Source: JAFHCF01 sp048497495 (lineage in GTDB: Bacteria > Pseudomonadota > Alphaproteobacteria > Rhizobiales > Ancalomicrobiaceae). Taken from it: DNA of 11,301 nucleotides. How positions within the stretch are numbered: position 1 is the stretch's first letter; every line of letters begins with the position of its first letter. Location: contig JAFHCF010000257.1 in the NCBI GenBank assembly GCA_048497495.1, positions 1-11,301 on the forward strand, given 5' to 3'. The notes beneath the pieces were generated by a model that was not told where the DNA came from, searched no databases, and was given only the letters and a program-made list of their open reading frames with translations. Positions 1-6,483 of the stretch are shown one piece after another. The position numbers and the translations under genes were made by a program.

Positions 1-765
1 CTGCCGAAGGTCGCCTTCCCGAACTTCTGGGATGCCAAGAGCCGGCCCCACAAGCCGACGACCGACGTCGGCGCGATCCGGTTCCTCACCTCGGGGGATT
101 TCCCGCCCTTCGGTTTTCTCGATTCCGGCGGCCGGCTGACCGGCTACCATGTCGATCTGGCACGGGCGCTGTGCACCGAACTCGCCGCCACCTGCACCAT
201 CCAGATGCGGCCCTTCGACGATCTCGTCGCGGCGCTCGCCGAGAAGCGTGGCGACGCCATCGTCGCCGGCCTGCGCGTCACCTCCGAGATGCGGGCGCGG
301 CTCGAGACCTCCGACGCCTATCTGACCACGCCGGGCCGCTTCGTCATGCGCGAGGGCGCGACGCTCGAGGCGACGCCGGAGGGGCTCGCCGATCGTTGGA
401 TCTCGGTGGTGTCGGGATCGGCGCACGAGCGTTTCGTGCTGGAACAGTTCCCCAAGTCGCGGGTCGCCGCCTATCCCGACGAGACGGCGGCGCGCGACGC
501 GCTGCGCGAGAGCGCCGTGGAGGCGCATTTCGGCGACGCCATCGCGCTCTCCTTCTGGCTCGACGGCGCCTCGGCGCGCCGGTGCTGCGTCTTTCGCGGT
601 GGACCGTGGCTGGAGAGCGGCTATTTCGGCGAGGGCCTGAGGATCGCCGTCGCCAAGGGCAATCGCCGCCTGCGGCGCGCCCTCGACTACGGGTTGCAGC
701 GGCTCGCCGAGGACGGCAAGCTCGCCGAGCTCTATCTGCGCTGGTTCCCACGCGGCTATTACTGA
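1..765 (+). CDS. Periplasmic solute-binding protein, SBP_bac_3 type (5'-truncated)
   Basis: The reading frame is open from the first base to the TGA at 763-765, giving 254 visible residues; the start codon and any signal peptide lie outside the window. The fold looks like the family 3 solute-binding proteins that capture amino acids or similar small solutes in the periplasm for ABC importers. Visible family marks are an N-lobe strand with GDFPPFGF (visible residues 32-39), the family-typical GYHVDLA (48-54), and a segment around 89-107 (AGLRVTSEMRARLETSDAY) matching the usual region with a ligand-binding Arg followed by a Ser/Asp-Ala-Tyr step. The C-terminal part ends in the usual helix before LAELYLRWFP. 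No permease or ATPase gene follows; the next gene is a hydrolase 33 bp downstream on the same strand, so the transporter partners, if any, are upstream or elsewhere. The ligand cannot be read from the sequence. Confidence 0.85.
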   Translation: MPKVAFPNFWDAKSRPHKPTTDVGAIRFLTSGDFPPFGFLDSGGRLTGYHVDLARALCTELAATCTIQMRPFDDLVAALAEKRGDAIVAGLRVTSEMRARLETSDAYLTTPGRFVMREGATLEATPEGLADRWISVVSGSAHERFVLEQFPKSRVAAYPDETAARDALRESAVEAHFGDAIALSFWLDGASARRCCVFRGGPWLESGYFGEGLRIAVAKGNRRLRRALDYGLQRLAEDGKLAELYLRWFPRGYY

Positions 766-798
766 AGCCCGCGCCCACCCCTCCAACGGAAAGACCCG

Positions 799-1461
799 AT
801 GCCCGAACTCCTGTGGACCGTCGAACCCGGCGCGCGCGCCACCGTGCTTCTCGCCCACGGCGCCGGCGCGCCGATGGATTCGAGCTTCATGACCCGTGTC
901 GCCGAGGGGCTGGCGGGGCGTGGGCTGGCGGTCGCCCGCTTCGAATTCGGCTACATGGCGAAGCGGCGGGCGACGGGCAAGAAGTTTCCCCCGCCCAAGG
1001 CGGAGAAGCTGATCCCGGAATTCGGCGCCGCGATCGAGGCGGTGCTCGCCGCGCCCGAGCGCGTCGGGCCGCTGGTGATCGGCGGCAAGTCGATGGGCGG
1101 GCGGGTCGCGGCGATGACGGCGGGCGAGGCGCTCGGTGAAGACGTCGTCGGCGTCGTCTGCCTCGGATATCCGTTCCACGGCCCCGGCCGACCCGAGGAG
1201 ATCCGCCTCACCCCCTTGCGGAACGGCCTGCTGCCCATCCTCGTCCTGCAGGGCGAGCGCGACGAATTCGGCAGCCGGGCCGAGGTGGAGAGCCTCGACG
1301 TCGGCGCCCGCGCCCGGTTCGAATGGATCGTCGACGGCAGTCACGACTTCGGGCCGCGCGGCGCGTCGCCGGCGACGCTGAAGGGCAACATCGCCCATGC
1401 CTGCGACACGCTCGCCGCCTTCGCGCTCGATTTTCTCGGCGACCAAACGCCGCGCGCCTGA
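799..1461 (+). CDS. Alpha/beta hydrolase of the KANL3/TEX30 (dienelactone hydrolase-like) type
   Basis: This is a compact 220-residue cytoplasmic alpha/beta hydrolase. A complete catalytic set can be placed: the oxyanion-side motif LAHGAGAPMDS (residues 18-28), nucleophile Ser98 in GGKSMGGR (95-102), acid Asp155 in LQGERDEFG (150-158), and His182 in DGSHDF (179-184). The AHGAGAPMDS and GKSMGG signatures are typical of the bacterial family annotated as KANL3/TEX30 alpha/beta hydrolase-like, whose substrates are mostly unknown. There is no signal peptide or membrane segment. The ATG at 799 is preceded by GGAAAG at about 786-791, a reasonable ribosome-binding site. The gene lies 33 bp after the solute-binding protein gene and may be co-transcribed with it. 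The enzyme class is well supported; the substrate is not known. Confidence 0.9.
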   Translation: MPELLWTVEPGARATVLLAHGAGAPMDSSFMTRVAEGLAGRGLAVARFEFGYMAKRRATGKKFPPPKAEKLIPEFGAAIEAVLAAPERVGPLVIGGKSMGGRVAAMTAGEALGEDVVGVVCLGYPFHGPGRPEEIRLTPLRNGLLPILVLQGERDEFGSRAEVESLDVGARARFEWIVDGSHDFGPRGASPATLKGNIAHACDTLAAFALDFLGDQTPRA

Positions 1462-1550
1462 GACGCCACGAATGATTGCTTTCCGCCACGAAGCACCGGG
1501 CACGAGGAACGCCATGCTCCCGGGAGCGACCGGATTGGTGTGGCGTCGGC

Positions 1551-1598
1551 TTGTTCGCGAACGCCGCATCGCCGATAGTCCGGGTCGGAACGCCGACC
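1551..1598 (+). promoter_or_regulatory. Possible tauE promoter with operator-like inverted repeat
   Basis: In the 251-bp gap between the hydrolase and the permease, TTGTTC (1551-1556) and GATAGT (1574-1579) are separated by 17 bp, a weak match to a housekeeping promoter. A perfect 6-bp inverted repeat, GGTCGG-AACG-CCGACC (1583-1598), falls where transcription would begin. It could be an operator or a short leader hairpin; no T-tract follows, so it is not an obvious terminator. The rest of the gap holds only a 12-bp palindrome, GCTCCCGGGAGC (1516-1527), of unclear meaning. Confidence 0.25.
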
Positions 1599-1712
1599 GA
1601 GGCGGCGGTTCCTTCGCCGGATCCGCCCGTCGCGGTGGGTCTCGAGCGCGCCGGCGGCGGACCGAGGTGGCCGCCCTCGCGCGCCCCACGAACCGAGCGT
1701 GAGGCGATGCCC

Positions 1713-2504
1713 ATGACGTTCTTCGACGCGCTCGACCTCGCGCACATGGTCTCCGGCTTCGGCGTCGGCATGCTGGTCGGCATGACCGGGGTCGGCGGCG
1801 GCTCGTTGATGACGCCCCTGCTGGTCCTCTTGTTCGGCGTTCACCCGGTCACGGCGGTCGGCACCGATCTCTTGTTCGCGGCGACGACCAAGAGCGCCGG
1901 GGTGGTGGCGCACGGTTTCAACCGCACCGTCGACTGGAGCGTCACCGGGCTCTTGGCTCTGGGCAGCGTGCCGACGACGGCGGCGACCCTCTTCGCCCTG
2001 TCGCGGATGGAGGTGCACGGCGACGCCGGGCATCTGATCGCGGTGACGCTCGGCTGGGCCCTGCTGATCACCTCGCTGTCGCTGCTGTTCCGCGCCCAGA
2101 TTCTCGCCTTCGCCCTGCGTTGGCGCGGCGAGAGCCGCAGCGGCCCGGGACGGGTGATCGCCACGGTGGCGACCGGCGCGGTGCTCGGTCTGGTGGTGTC
2201 GATCTCCTCGGTCGGCGCCGGCGCGATCGGCATGACCGTATTGCTGATCCTCTATTCCAACCTGCCGGTCACCCGACTGGTCGGGTCCGACATCGCCCAC
2301 GCGGTGCCGCTGACGCTCATCGCCGGCATGGGCTACTGGTGGATCGGGTCGGTCGATCTGGTGCTGCTCGGCCAACTCCTGGTCGGCTCGATCCCGGGCG
2401 TGGTGATCGGCAGCCTGCTGGCGTCGCGCACCCCGGAGGTGATCCTGCGGTCGCTCTTGGCGATCGTCCTGGCGCTCGTCGGCGCCAAGCTCGCCTTCTC
2501 CTGA
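1713..2504 (+). CDS. Sulfite exporter TauE/SafE family permease
   Basis: This is a polytopic inner-membrane protein of the TauE/SafE (formerly DUF81) family, whose studied members move sulfite, sulfoacetate or other organosulfur and small anions. With ATG 1713 it has 263 residues, a normal family length. The internal duplication is clear: the first half carries TGVGGGSLMTPLL (about 25-37) and PVTAVGTD (45-52), and the second half repeats the pattern with SSVGAGAIGMTVLL and PVTRLVGSD (from about residue 165). Most of the protein is hydrophobic, with a short charged loop (RWRGESRSGPGR) between the halves. Start choice: ATG 1707 lies in the same frame, but GAGG at 1701-1704 is 2 bp from it and 8 bp from ATG 1713, which favours 1713. 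The frame stays open upstream to 1476, but that part reads as low-complexity Arg/Pro-rich noise. The substrate is not determinable; no sulfur genes are nearby. Confidence 0.88.
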   Translation: MTFFDALDLAHMVSGFGVGMLVGMTGVGGGSLMTPLLVLLFGVHPVTAVGTDLLFAATTKSAGVVAHGFNRTVDWSVTGLLALGSVPTTAATLFALSRMEVHGDAGHLIAVTLGWALLITSLSLLFRAQILAFALRWRGESRSGPGRVIATVATGAVLGLVVSISSVGAGAIGMTVLLILYSNLPVTRLVGSDIAHAVPLTLIAGMGYWWIGSVDLVLLGQLLVGSIPGVVIGSLLASRTPEVILRSLLAIVLALVGAKLAFS

Positions 2505-2564
2505 GGATCCCCGAAAGGCCACGGACCTCCCCGGCCGCCACCGCCGCCCCCGGGCGAAGCGGCG

Positions 2565-2579
2565 CCGGTCGGAGACCGG
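2565..2579. terminator. Hairpin between convergent tauE-family gene and hslO
   Basis: A perfect 6-bp inverted repeat, CCGGTC-GGA-GACCGG, ends one base before the hslO stop codon (2580-2582), in the 75-bp gap between two convergent genes. The placement suggests a shared bidirectional transcription end. There is no T-tract on either side and the loop is only 3 nt, so its strength as an intrinsic terminator is doubtful. Confidence 0.3.
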
Positions 2580-3557
2580 TCACCGCGCCGCGGGACCGAC
2601 GTCCTTCGGATCGAAGTCGTAGCGGGTCGAGCAGAATTCGCAGGTGACGACGATGCGGCCGTCGACGGTCATGTCGTCGACCTGCTCGGCGGTGAAGCTC
2701 GCGAGCATGTCGGAGACACGTTCGCGCGAACAGCGGCAACGCTCGACGATCGGCTGCGGGTCGAAGACGCGGACGCCGCGCTCGTGGAAGAGGCGGTAGA
2801 GCAGACGCTCGGCGGTGACCGCCGGATCGGTCAGCTCGACGTCCTCGACGGTGCCGGTCAGCGCCTCGGCCTCGGCCCAGGCGTCGTCGACCTCGACCCG
2901 ATGGAGCTCGGTGCCCTCCGGCGCGTCGCCGGGATGGAGATCGCGCGCCCGGACCCGGTCCTCGCTCTCCGGCAGGAACTGCACCAGGAGGCCGCCGGCG
3001 CGCCAGGCGTGGCGGGTGGTGCCGCCGGGCTCGCGGGTCAGCACTTCGGCGACGGCGAGGCGGACCCGGGTGGGGATCTGCTCGGACTGGGCGAACCAGA
3101 CGTGGGCGACTTCCTCGAGGCTGGTGCGATCGAGGGGCACGACGCCCTGGTAGCGGTTCATGTCGCCGCCCTGGTCGATGGTCATGGCGAGATGGCCGCG
3201 GCCGAGCAGGTCGGCCGGCGTGGCGCGACCCTCGGCGACGGCCGCCGTCACCAGGGCCGCGTCGAAGCTCGCATAGGCGCGCACTCCGTCCGGGGTCTGG
3301 AAATCGACCACCAGCATCGATACCGGCCCGTCGGTGCGGGTCTGGACGATGAAACGGCCCTCGAACTTCAACGCGGTGCCGAGCAGCGAGGTCAGCGCGA
3401 TCGCCTCGGCGAGGAGGCGGGCGACCGGTTCGGGGTAGGCGTGGCGCGCCAGGACGGCGTCGAGGGCCGGTCCGAGATGGACGACACGGCCGCGCACGTC
3501 GAGATCGGGCACGGTGAAGGGCAGAACGGTATCGAACGCGGCGGCGGTCTCGCTCAT
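2580..3557 (-). CDS. hslO: Hsp33 redox-regulated molecular chaperone HslO
   Basis: Hsp33 is a cytoplasmic holdase that is inactive when reduced with zinc bound and becomes an active dimer when oxidative stress oxidises its cysteines and the protein partly unfolds. The 325-residue product has the expected N-terminal core (LPFTVPDLDVRGRVVHLG at 12-29, then EGRF and DFQTPDGVRAYAS) and the C-terminal redox switch: Cys274 and Cys276 in RCRCS, and Cys306 and Cys309 in TCEFC, giving the CxC...CxxC zinc site. The ATG at 3557 is preceded by GAGG with about 6-bp spacing; the frame runs open much further upstream, across the intergenic gap and into argF, but without plausible protein. The gene follows argF on the same strand after 158 bp, as in many Hyphomicrobiales. 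A sigma-32-like promoter at 3637-3664 suggests expression independent of the arginine genes. Confidence 0.95.
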   Translation of the reverse strand: MSETAAAFDTVLPFTVPDLDVRGRVVHLGPALDAVLARHAYPEPVARLLAEAIALTSLLGTALKFEGRFIVQTRTDGPVSMLVVDFQTPDGVRAYASFDAALVTAAVAEGRATPADLLGRGHLAMTIDQGGDMNRYQGVVPLDRTSLEEVAHVWFAQSEQIPTRVRLAVAEVLTREPGGTTRHAWRAGGLLVQFLPESEDRVRARDLHPGDAPEGTELHRVEVDDAWAEAEALTGTVEDVELTDPAVTAERLLYRLFHERGVRVFDPQPIVERCRCSRERVSDMLASFTAEQVDDMTVDGRIVVTCEFCSTRYDFDPKDVGPAAR

Positions 3558-3636
3558 GGCGGCCTCGTGATGTCTCGGCGCGAAACAGGAGAGCCGACCG
3601 CTGCCCGTCGGGGCGGCGTCGGCTCGGATGTTCCCC

Positions 3637-3664
3637 ATATGGGGAGGCCGCGCCCGATTGCCAG
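3637..3664 (-). promoter_or_regulatory. Heat-shock (RpoH/sigma-32-like) promoter of hslO
   Basis: Read on the minus strand, CTGGCAA (3664-3658) is followed after exactly 13 bp by CCCCATAT (3644-3637). The E. coli sigma-32 consensus is CTTGAAA, a 13-17 bp spacer, and CCCCATnT, so the -10 is a full match and the -35 matches 5 of 7. The first heat-shock gene downstream is hslO, 80 bp away, which fits. The -10 also sits inside a 14-bp perfect palindrome, TCCCCATATGGGGA (3632-3645), so a factor could bind it as an operator; only the minus strand has a matching -35. Confidence 0.6.
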
Positions 3665-3715
3665 GGCACAGCCGGGCCGCCTCATCCCGACGGTCGCCTT
3701 CAATGCCCTTCGGTA

Positions 3716-4648
3716 TCAGGCGCCGGTGGCGCCGAGGCACCAGGCGAGCACGCCCTTCTGGGCGTGGAGCCGGTTCTCCGCCTCGTCGAAGACCACCGAC
3801 TGCGGTCCGTCGATCACCTCTTCCGTCACCTCCTCGTCGCGATGGGCGGGCAGGCAGTGCATGAAGATGGCGTCCTCGTTCGCCGCCGCCATCAGCCGGG
3901 CGTTGACCTGATAGGGCTTCAACAGGTTGTGGCGACGCTCGCTCTCGTCGTCGCCCATCGACACCCAGGTGTCGGTGGTGACGCAATCGGCCCCGGCCAC
4001 CGCCTCGTAGGGGTCGGCGGTGAGGTGGACCGAGGCGCCGTTCTTGCGGGCCCAGTTGACGATGTCGGTGCGCGGCGCCAGTTCCGGCGGCGTGGCGATG
4101 CGCAGCTTGAAGTCGAAACGCGCGGCGGCGTGGATCAGCGAGGACAACACGTTGTTGGTGTCGCCGGTCCAGGCCACGGTCTTGCCGGCGATGGGACCGC
4201 GATGTTCCTCGAAGGTGAGGACGTCGGCCATGATCTGGCAGGGGTGGGAGTGCTTGGTCAGGCCGTTGATCACCGGAACGGTGGCGTTGGCCGCCAGTTC
4301 CTTCAGCGCCTCGTGGTCGAGGATGCGGATCATGATGGCGTCGACGTAACGCGACAGGACGCGGGCGGTGTCGGCGATGGTCTCGCCGCGCCCGAGTTGC
4401 ATCTCGTCGCCGGTCAGCATGACCGTCTCGCCGCCGAGTTCGCGCATGCCGACGTCGAAGGAGACGCGGGTGCGGGTCGAGGGACGCTCGAAGATCATCG
4501 CCAGCACCTTGCCGGCGAGCGGGCCCTGGCCGCTGATGGCGCCGCGGCGGACGGATTTCAGCCGCTTGGATTCCTCCATGATGGCGCGCAATTCCGTGCC
4601 GCTCACGTCGGTCATGTCGAGGAAATGACGTTCACCGGTCTTCAACAT
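3716..4648 (-). CDS. argF: Ornithine carbamoyltransferase (anabolic)
   Basis: ArgF transfers the carbamoyl group from carbamoyl phosphate to ornithine to make citrulline, the sixth step of arginine synthesis, in the cytoplasm as a trimer. The 310 residues match the usual length. Carbamoyl-phosphate motifs are STRTR (57-61), SRYVDAIMIR (99-108) and HPCQ (135-138); the ornithine-side motifs are DTWVSMGDD and the catalytic-loop HCLP (264-267) in FMHCLPAHRDEEV. The start is taken as ATG 4648: its A is the last base of the argD stop codon (TGATG), a typical translational-coupling overlap. A GTG three bases upstream is in frame and would add one residue. The product follows acetylornithine aminotransferase in the pathway, so the pair supplies consecutive parts of arginine synthesis. 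Confidence 0.96.
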   Translation of the reverse strand: MLKTGERHFLDMTDVSGTELRAIMEESKRLKSVRRGAISGQGPLAGKVLAMIFERPSTRTRVSFDVGMRELGGETVMLTGDEMQLGRGETIADTARVLSRYVDAIMIRILDHEALKELAANATVPVINGLTKHSHPCQIMADVLTFEEHRGPIAGKTVAWTGDTNNVLSSLIHAAARFDFKLRIATPPELAPRTDIVNWARKNGASVHLTADPYEAVAGADCVTTDTWVSMGDDESERRHNLLKPYQVNARLMAAANEDAIFMHCLPAHRDEEVTEEVIDGPQSVVFDEAENRLHAQKGVLAWCLGATGA

Positions 4649-5856
4649 CACGCGGCGGCTCCCTTGTCGCCGAGGCCGAAGCCCCCTTCGAGGGCGTGGG
4701 CCGCGGCTTCCACCCGCACCACCGCCTCGTCGATCTCGGCATCGCTCACCACCAGGGCCGGCAGGAAACGCACCACGTTGTCGCCGGCACCGACCGTCAA
4801 CAGCTTCTGTTCACGCATGGCGGCGACCGCGGTGGCCGCCGGGACCCGACACTTGAGGCCGAGCAACAGACCTTCGCCGCGCACCTCCTCGAAGATGCCG
4901 GAATGCAGATCGACCAGCGAGGCGAGCTTCTGCTTGAGTTTCAGGCCCTTGGCCTCGACCTCGCCGAGGAAACCGGGGGCGAGGACGATGTCGAGCACGG
5001 CATTGCCGACCGCCATGGCGAGCAGGCTGCCGCCATAGGTGGTGCCATGGGTGCCGGCGGTCATGCCGGAGGCGGCATCCTCGGTGGCGAGGCAGGCGCC
5101 GAGCGGGAAGCCGCCGCCGATGCCCTTGGCCGAGGCGAGGATGTCGGGGGTGACGCCGACGCCCTGATGGGCCCACAGGTGGCCGGTCCGGCCGAGGCCG
5201 CACTGGACCTCGTCGAAGATCAGCAGCAGATCGAGTTCGTCGCACAGGCTGCGGAGCCAGGAGAGGAACGACGGCGGCACCGGACGGACGCCGCCCTCGC
5301 CCTGGATCGGCTCGATCAGGATGCCGGCGGTCTCCGGGCCGATGGCGGCGAGCACCGCCGCCTCGTCGAACCCCTCGACACCGTCGAAGCCCTCGACCTT
5401 GGGGCCGAAGCCCTCGAGGTATTTCTCCTGGCCGCCGGCGGCGATGGTGGCCAGCGTCCGGCCATGGAAGGCGCCCTCGAAGGTGACGAGACGATAGCGT
5501 TCCGGCCGACCCTTGGACCATTGCCAGCGACGCGCCGTCTTGATGGCGCATTCGAGCGCCTCGGCGCCGGAATTGGTGAAGAACACCCGATCGGCGAAGG
5601 AGACCTCGCAGAGCCGCCGGGCGAGCCGCTCCTGATGGGGCGCGGCGAAGACGTTGGAGACGTGCCAGAGCTTCTCGGCCTGATCCTTCAGGGCGGCGAC
5701 GAGATGGGGGTGGCAATGGCCGAGCGAATTGACGGCGATGCCGGCCATCATGTCGAGATAGCGGTCGCCGGACGCCGTCTCCAACCAGACGCCTTCTCCT
5801 CGCTCGAAGGCGAGATCGGCCCGAGCGAAGGTCGAGAAGAGCGAGGTGTCGGTCAT
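4648..5856 (-). CDS. argD: Acetylornithine aminotransferase
   Basis: ArgD is a class III PLP-dependent aminotransferase that makes N2-acetylornithine from N-acetylglutamate semialdehyde and glutamate; many ArgD enzymes also act as succinyldiaminopimelate aminotransferase for lysine. The 402-residue protein shows the cofactor-phosphate loop NSGAEA (95-100), FHGRT (130-134), the PLP pyridine-binding Asp215 in FDEVQCGLGRTG (214-225), and Schiff-base Lys244 in SAKGIGGGFPLGA (242-254). The start is ATG 5856, with GGAG 8 bp upstream; an in-frame ATG 39 bp earlier (MSPKIRAG...) has GGAG only 2 bp away and would add residues not typical of the family. The gene is first in the argD-argF unit, overlaps argF by one base, and has a good promoter about 225 bp upstream of its transcript start, implying a long leader. 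Confidence 0.95.
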   Translation of the reverse strand: MTDTSLFSTFARADLAFERGEGVWLETASGDRYLDMMAGIAVNSLGHCHPHLVAALKDQAEKLWHVSNVFAAPHQERLARRLCEVSFADRVFFTNSGAEALECAIKTARRWQWSKGRPERYRLVTFEGAFHGRTLATIAAGGQEKYLEGFGPKVEGFDGVEGFDEAAVLAAIGPETAGILIEPIQGEGGVRPVPPSFLSWLRSLCDELDLLLIFDEVQCGLGRTGHLWAHQGVGVTPDILASAKGIGGGFPLGACLATEDAASGMTAGTHGTTYGGSLLAMAVGNAVLDIVLAPGFLGEVEAKGLKLKQKLASLVDLHSGIFEEVRGEGLLLGLKCRVPAATAVAAMREQKLLTVGAGDNVVRFLPALVVSDAEIDEAVVRVEAAAHALEGGFGLGDKGAAA

Positions 5857-6054
5857 GGCGCTTACTCCGGCGCGGATCTTCGGGGACATCGCTCCGTCGC
5901 GACGGTTCCCGGGCCCCCCGCCGACCGTCTCGTCGTCTCGCGGGCGAGTGCGACGGGAAGCGCGAGTTCGAGAACCGGGCGCGTCGAGAACGACCCCGAT
6001 CGGGATGAAGGCGGCCGAACCGGATGCGGCGCACCGGGGGCCGAAAACGAACAA

Positions 6055-6073
6055 TGCCGCCTCGTCGGCGGCA
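6055..6073 (-). promoter_or_regulatory. Leader hairpin with T-rich tail upstream of argD (possible attenuator)
   Basis: On the minus strand, TGCCGCC-GACGA-GGCGGCA forms a perfect 7-bp GC-rich stem with a 5-nt loop and is followed by TTGTTCGTTTT. It begins about 10 nt after the transcript start predicted from the argD promoter, so it would lie at the 5' end of the long leader. The form is like a weak intrinsic terminator and could attenuate argDF transcription, but no arginine-rich leader peptide or competing structure was recognised. Confidence 0.3.
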
Positions 6074-6088
6074 CCTCGTCTCGCCCGC

Positions 6089-6118
6089 ATATTGAAGGAG
6101 AACATCGCGGAATGTCAA
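6089..6118 (-). promoter_or_regulatory. Housekeeping-type promoter of argD-argF
   Basis: On the minus strand TTGACA (6118-6113), a full consensus -35, is followed after 18 bp by CAATAT (6094-6089), which matches 5 of 6 bases of the alphaproteobacterial -10 form CTATAT. It faces argD and lies in non-coding DNA. Transcription would start near 6082, leaving a leader of about 225 nt before argD. Confidence 0.5.
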
Positions 6119-6298
6119 CGTTTCCGCCCTTCCACATTTCGTCGCGCCCGCCACGCGCCGAGCCTTCGGTCGCGTCGGCCGCGATCCGCCCCGTCGGTTT
6201 CCCGGCAAAAGAGGCGACGGAGCGCCGGAGCTGTTGCAGATCGGACTCAAGGCTGGGGAAAAGAACCGCTTCATCCACCGAAAGGGAGTGGGGCCGGG

Positions 6299-6326
6299 TT
6301 GCTCGAGAGTCTACGGATAGTGTAGT
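6299..6326 (+). promoter_or_regulatory. Weak candidate gcrA promoter spanning a GANTC site
   Basis: TTGCTC (6299-6304) and TGTAGT (6321-6326) are separated by 16 bp on the gcrA strand. The match is modest, but a GAGTC methylation site (6307-6311) sits inside the spacer, the arrangement reported for CcrM/GcrA-responsive promoters in Caulobacter. It would give a leader of about 150 nt. Another start further downstream is equally possible. Confidence 0.25.
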
Positions 6327-6417
6327 TTGACGCTCATTGAACACGACATCTCGTGCGGCGTTCTTCAGGTCCCGAGTTTCCCGTCATCATACGTCGGGCA
6401 TCCGCGAGGGTGTCCGG

Positions 6418-6436
6418 ACCGGAGGATTCCTCCGGT
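6418..6436. promoter_or_regulatory. 19-bp palindrome centred on a GANTC site upstream of gcrA
   Basis: Two perfect 9-bp arms, ACCGGAGGA (6418-6426) and TCCTCCGGT (6428-6436), flank a single T. The CcrM-type site GATTC (6425-6429) spans the centre. It lies 47 bp before the gcrA start codon, where a dimeric regulator could bind or, in RNA, an arm with GGAGGA could pair with its complement. No T-tract follows. Confidence 0.45.
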
Positions 6437-6483
6437 GATGAGGGATTCGACCGGCCGGAACGCTCACCGAATGCGAGGACGCG

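Larger units (their letters stand above)
5857..6483. other. 627-bp divergent intergenic region between argD and gcrA
   Basis: No convincing protein gene lies here. The reading frames that cross it on both strands (for example 5862-6344 minus and 6112-6330 plus) are rich in Arg/Ser/Pro, lack recognisable motifs and end or start at odd positions. The region holds the argD promoter (6089-6118, minus), a leader hairpin (6055-6073), four GANTC sites (6244, 6307, 6425, 6444) and a 19-bp palindrome (6418-6436) before gcrA. The stretch 5857-6050 would be the argD leader RNA and shows no riboswitch that I recognise. Confidence 0.6.

Noticed and set aside
171..1139. Long plus-strand reading frame of 322 codons overlapping the solute-binding protein and hydrolase genes
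   Set aside because: It is extremely Arg-rich, spans two well-supported genes in another frame and has no motif; it is a product of high GC content.
1476..1712. Upstream in-frame extension of the TauE/SafE gene
   Set aside because: The extra 79 residues are polar and Arg/Pro-rich, unlike the family N-terminus, and ATG 1713 has a well-placed GAGG.
3558..3986. Upstream in-frame extension of hslO to 3986
   Set aside because: It runs back over the argF 3' end, and the family N-terminus begins at ATG 3557 with a ribosome-binding site.
4649..4651. GTG as the argF start
   Set aside because: ATG 4648 directly follows in frame and forms the usual TGATG overlap with argD; the difference is one residue.
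6112..6330. Small plus-strand frame of 72 codons after AAGGAG at 6095-6100
   Set aside because: The ribosome-binding-site-like sequence is real, but the spacing is 11 bp, the frame lies over the oppositely directed argD promoter, and the peptide has no recognisable feature.
5862..6344. Minus-strand frame of 160 codons upstream of argD
   Set aside because: It starts at GTG without a ribosome-binding site, is Arg/Ser/Pro-rich with no recognised motif, and runs across the argD promoter.
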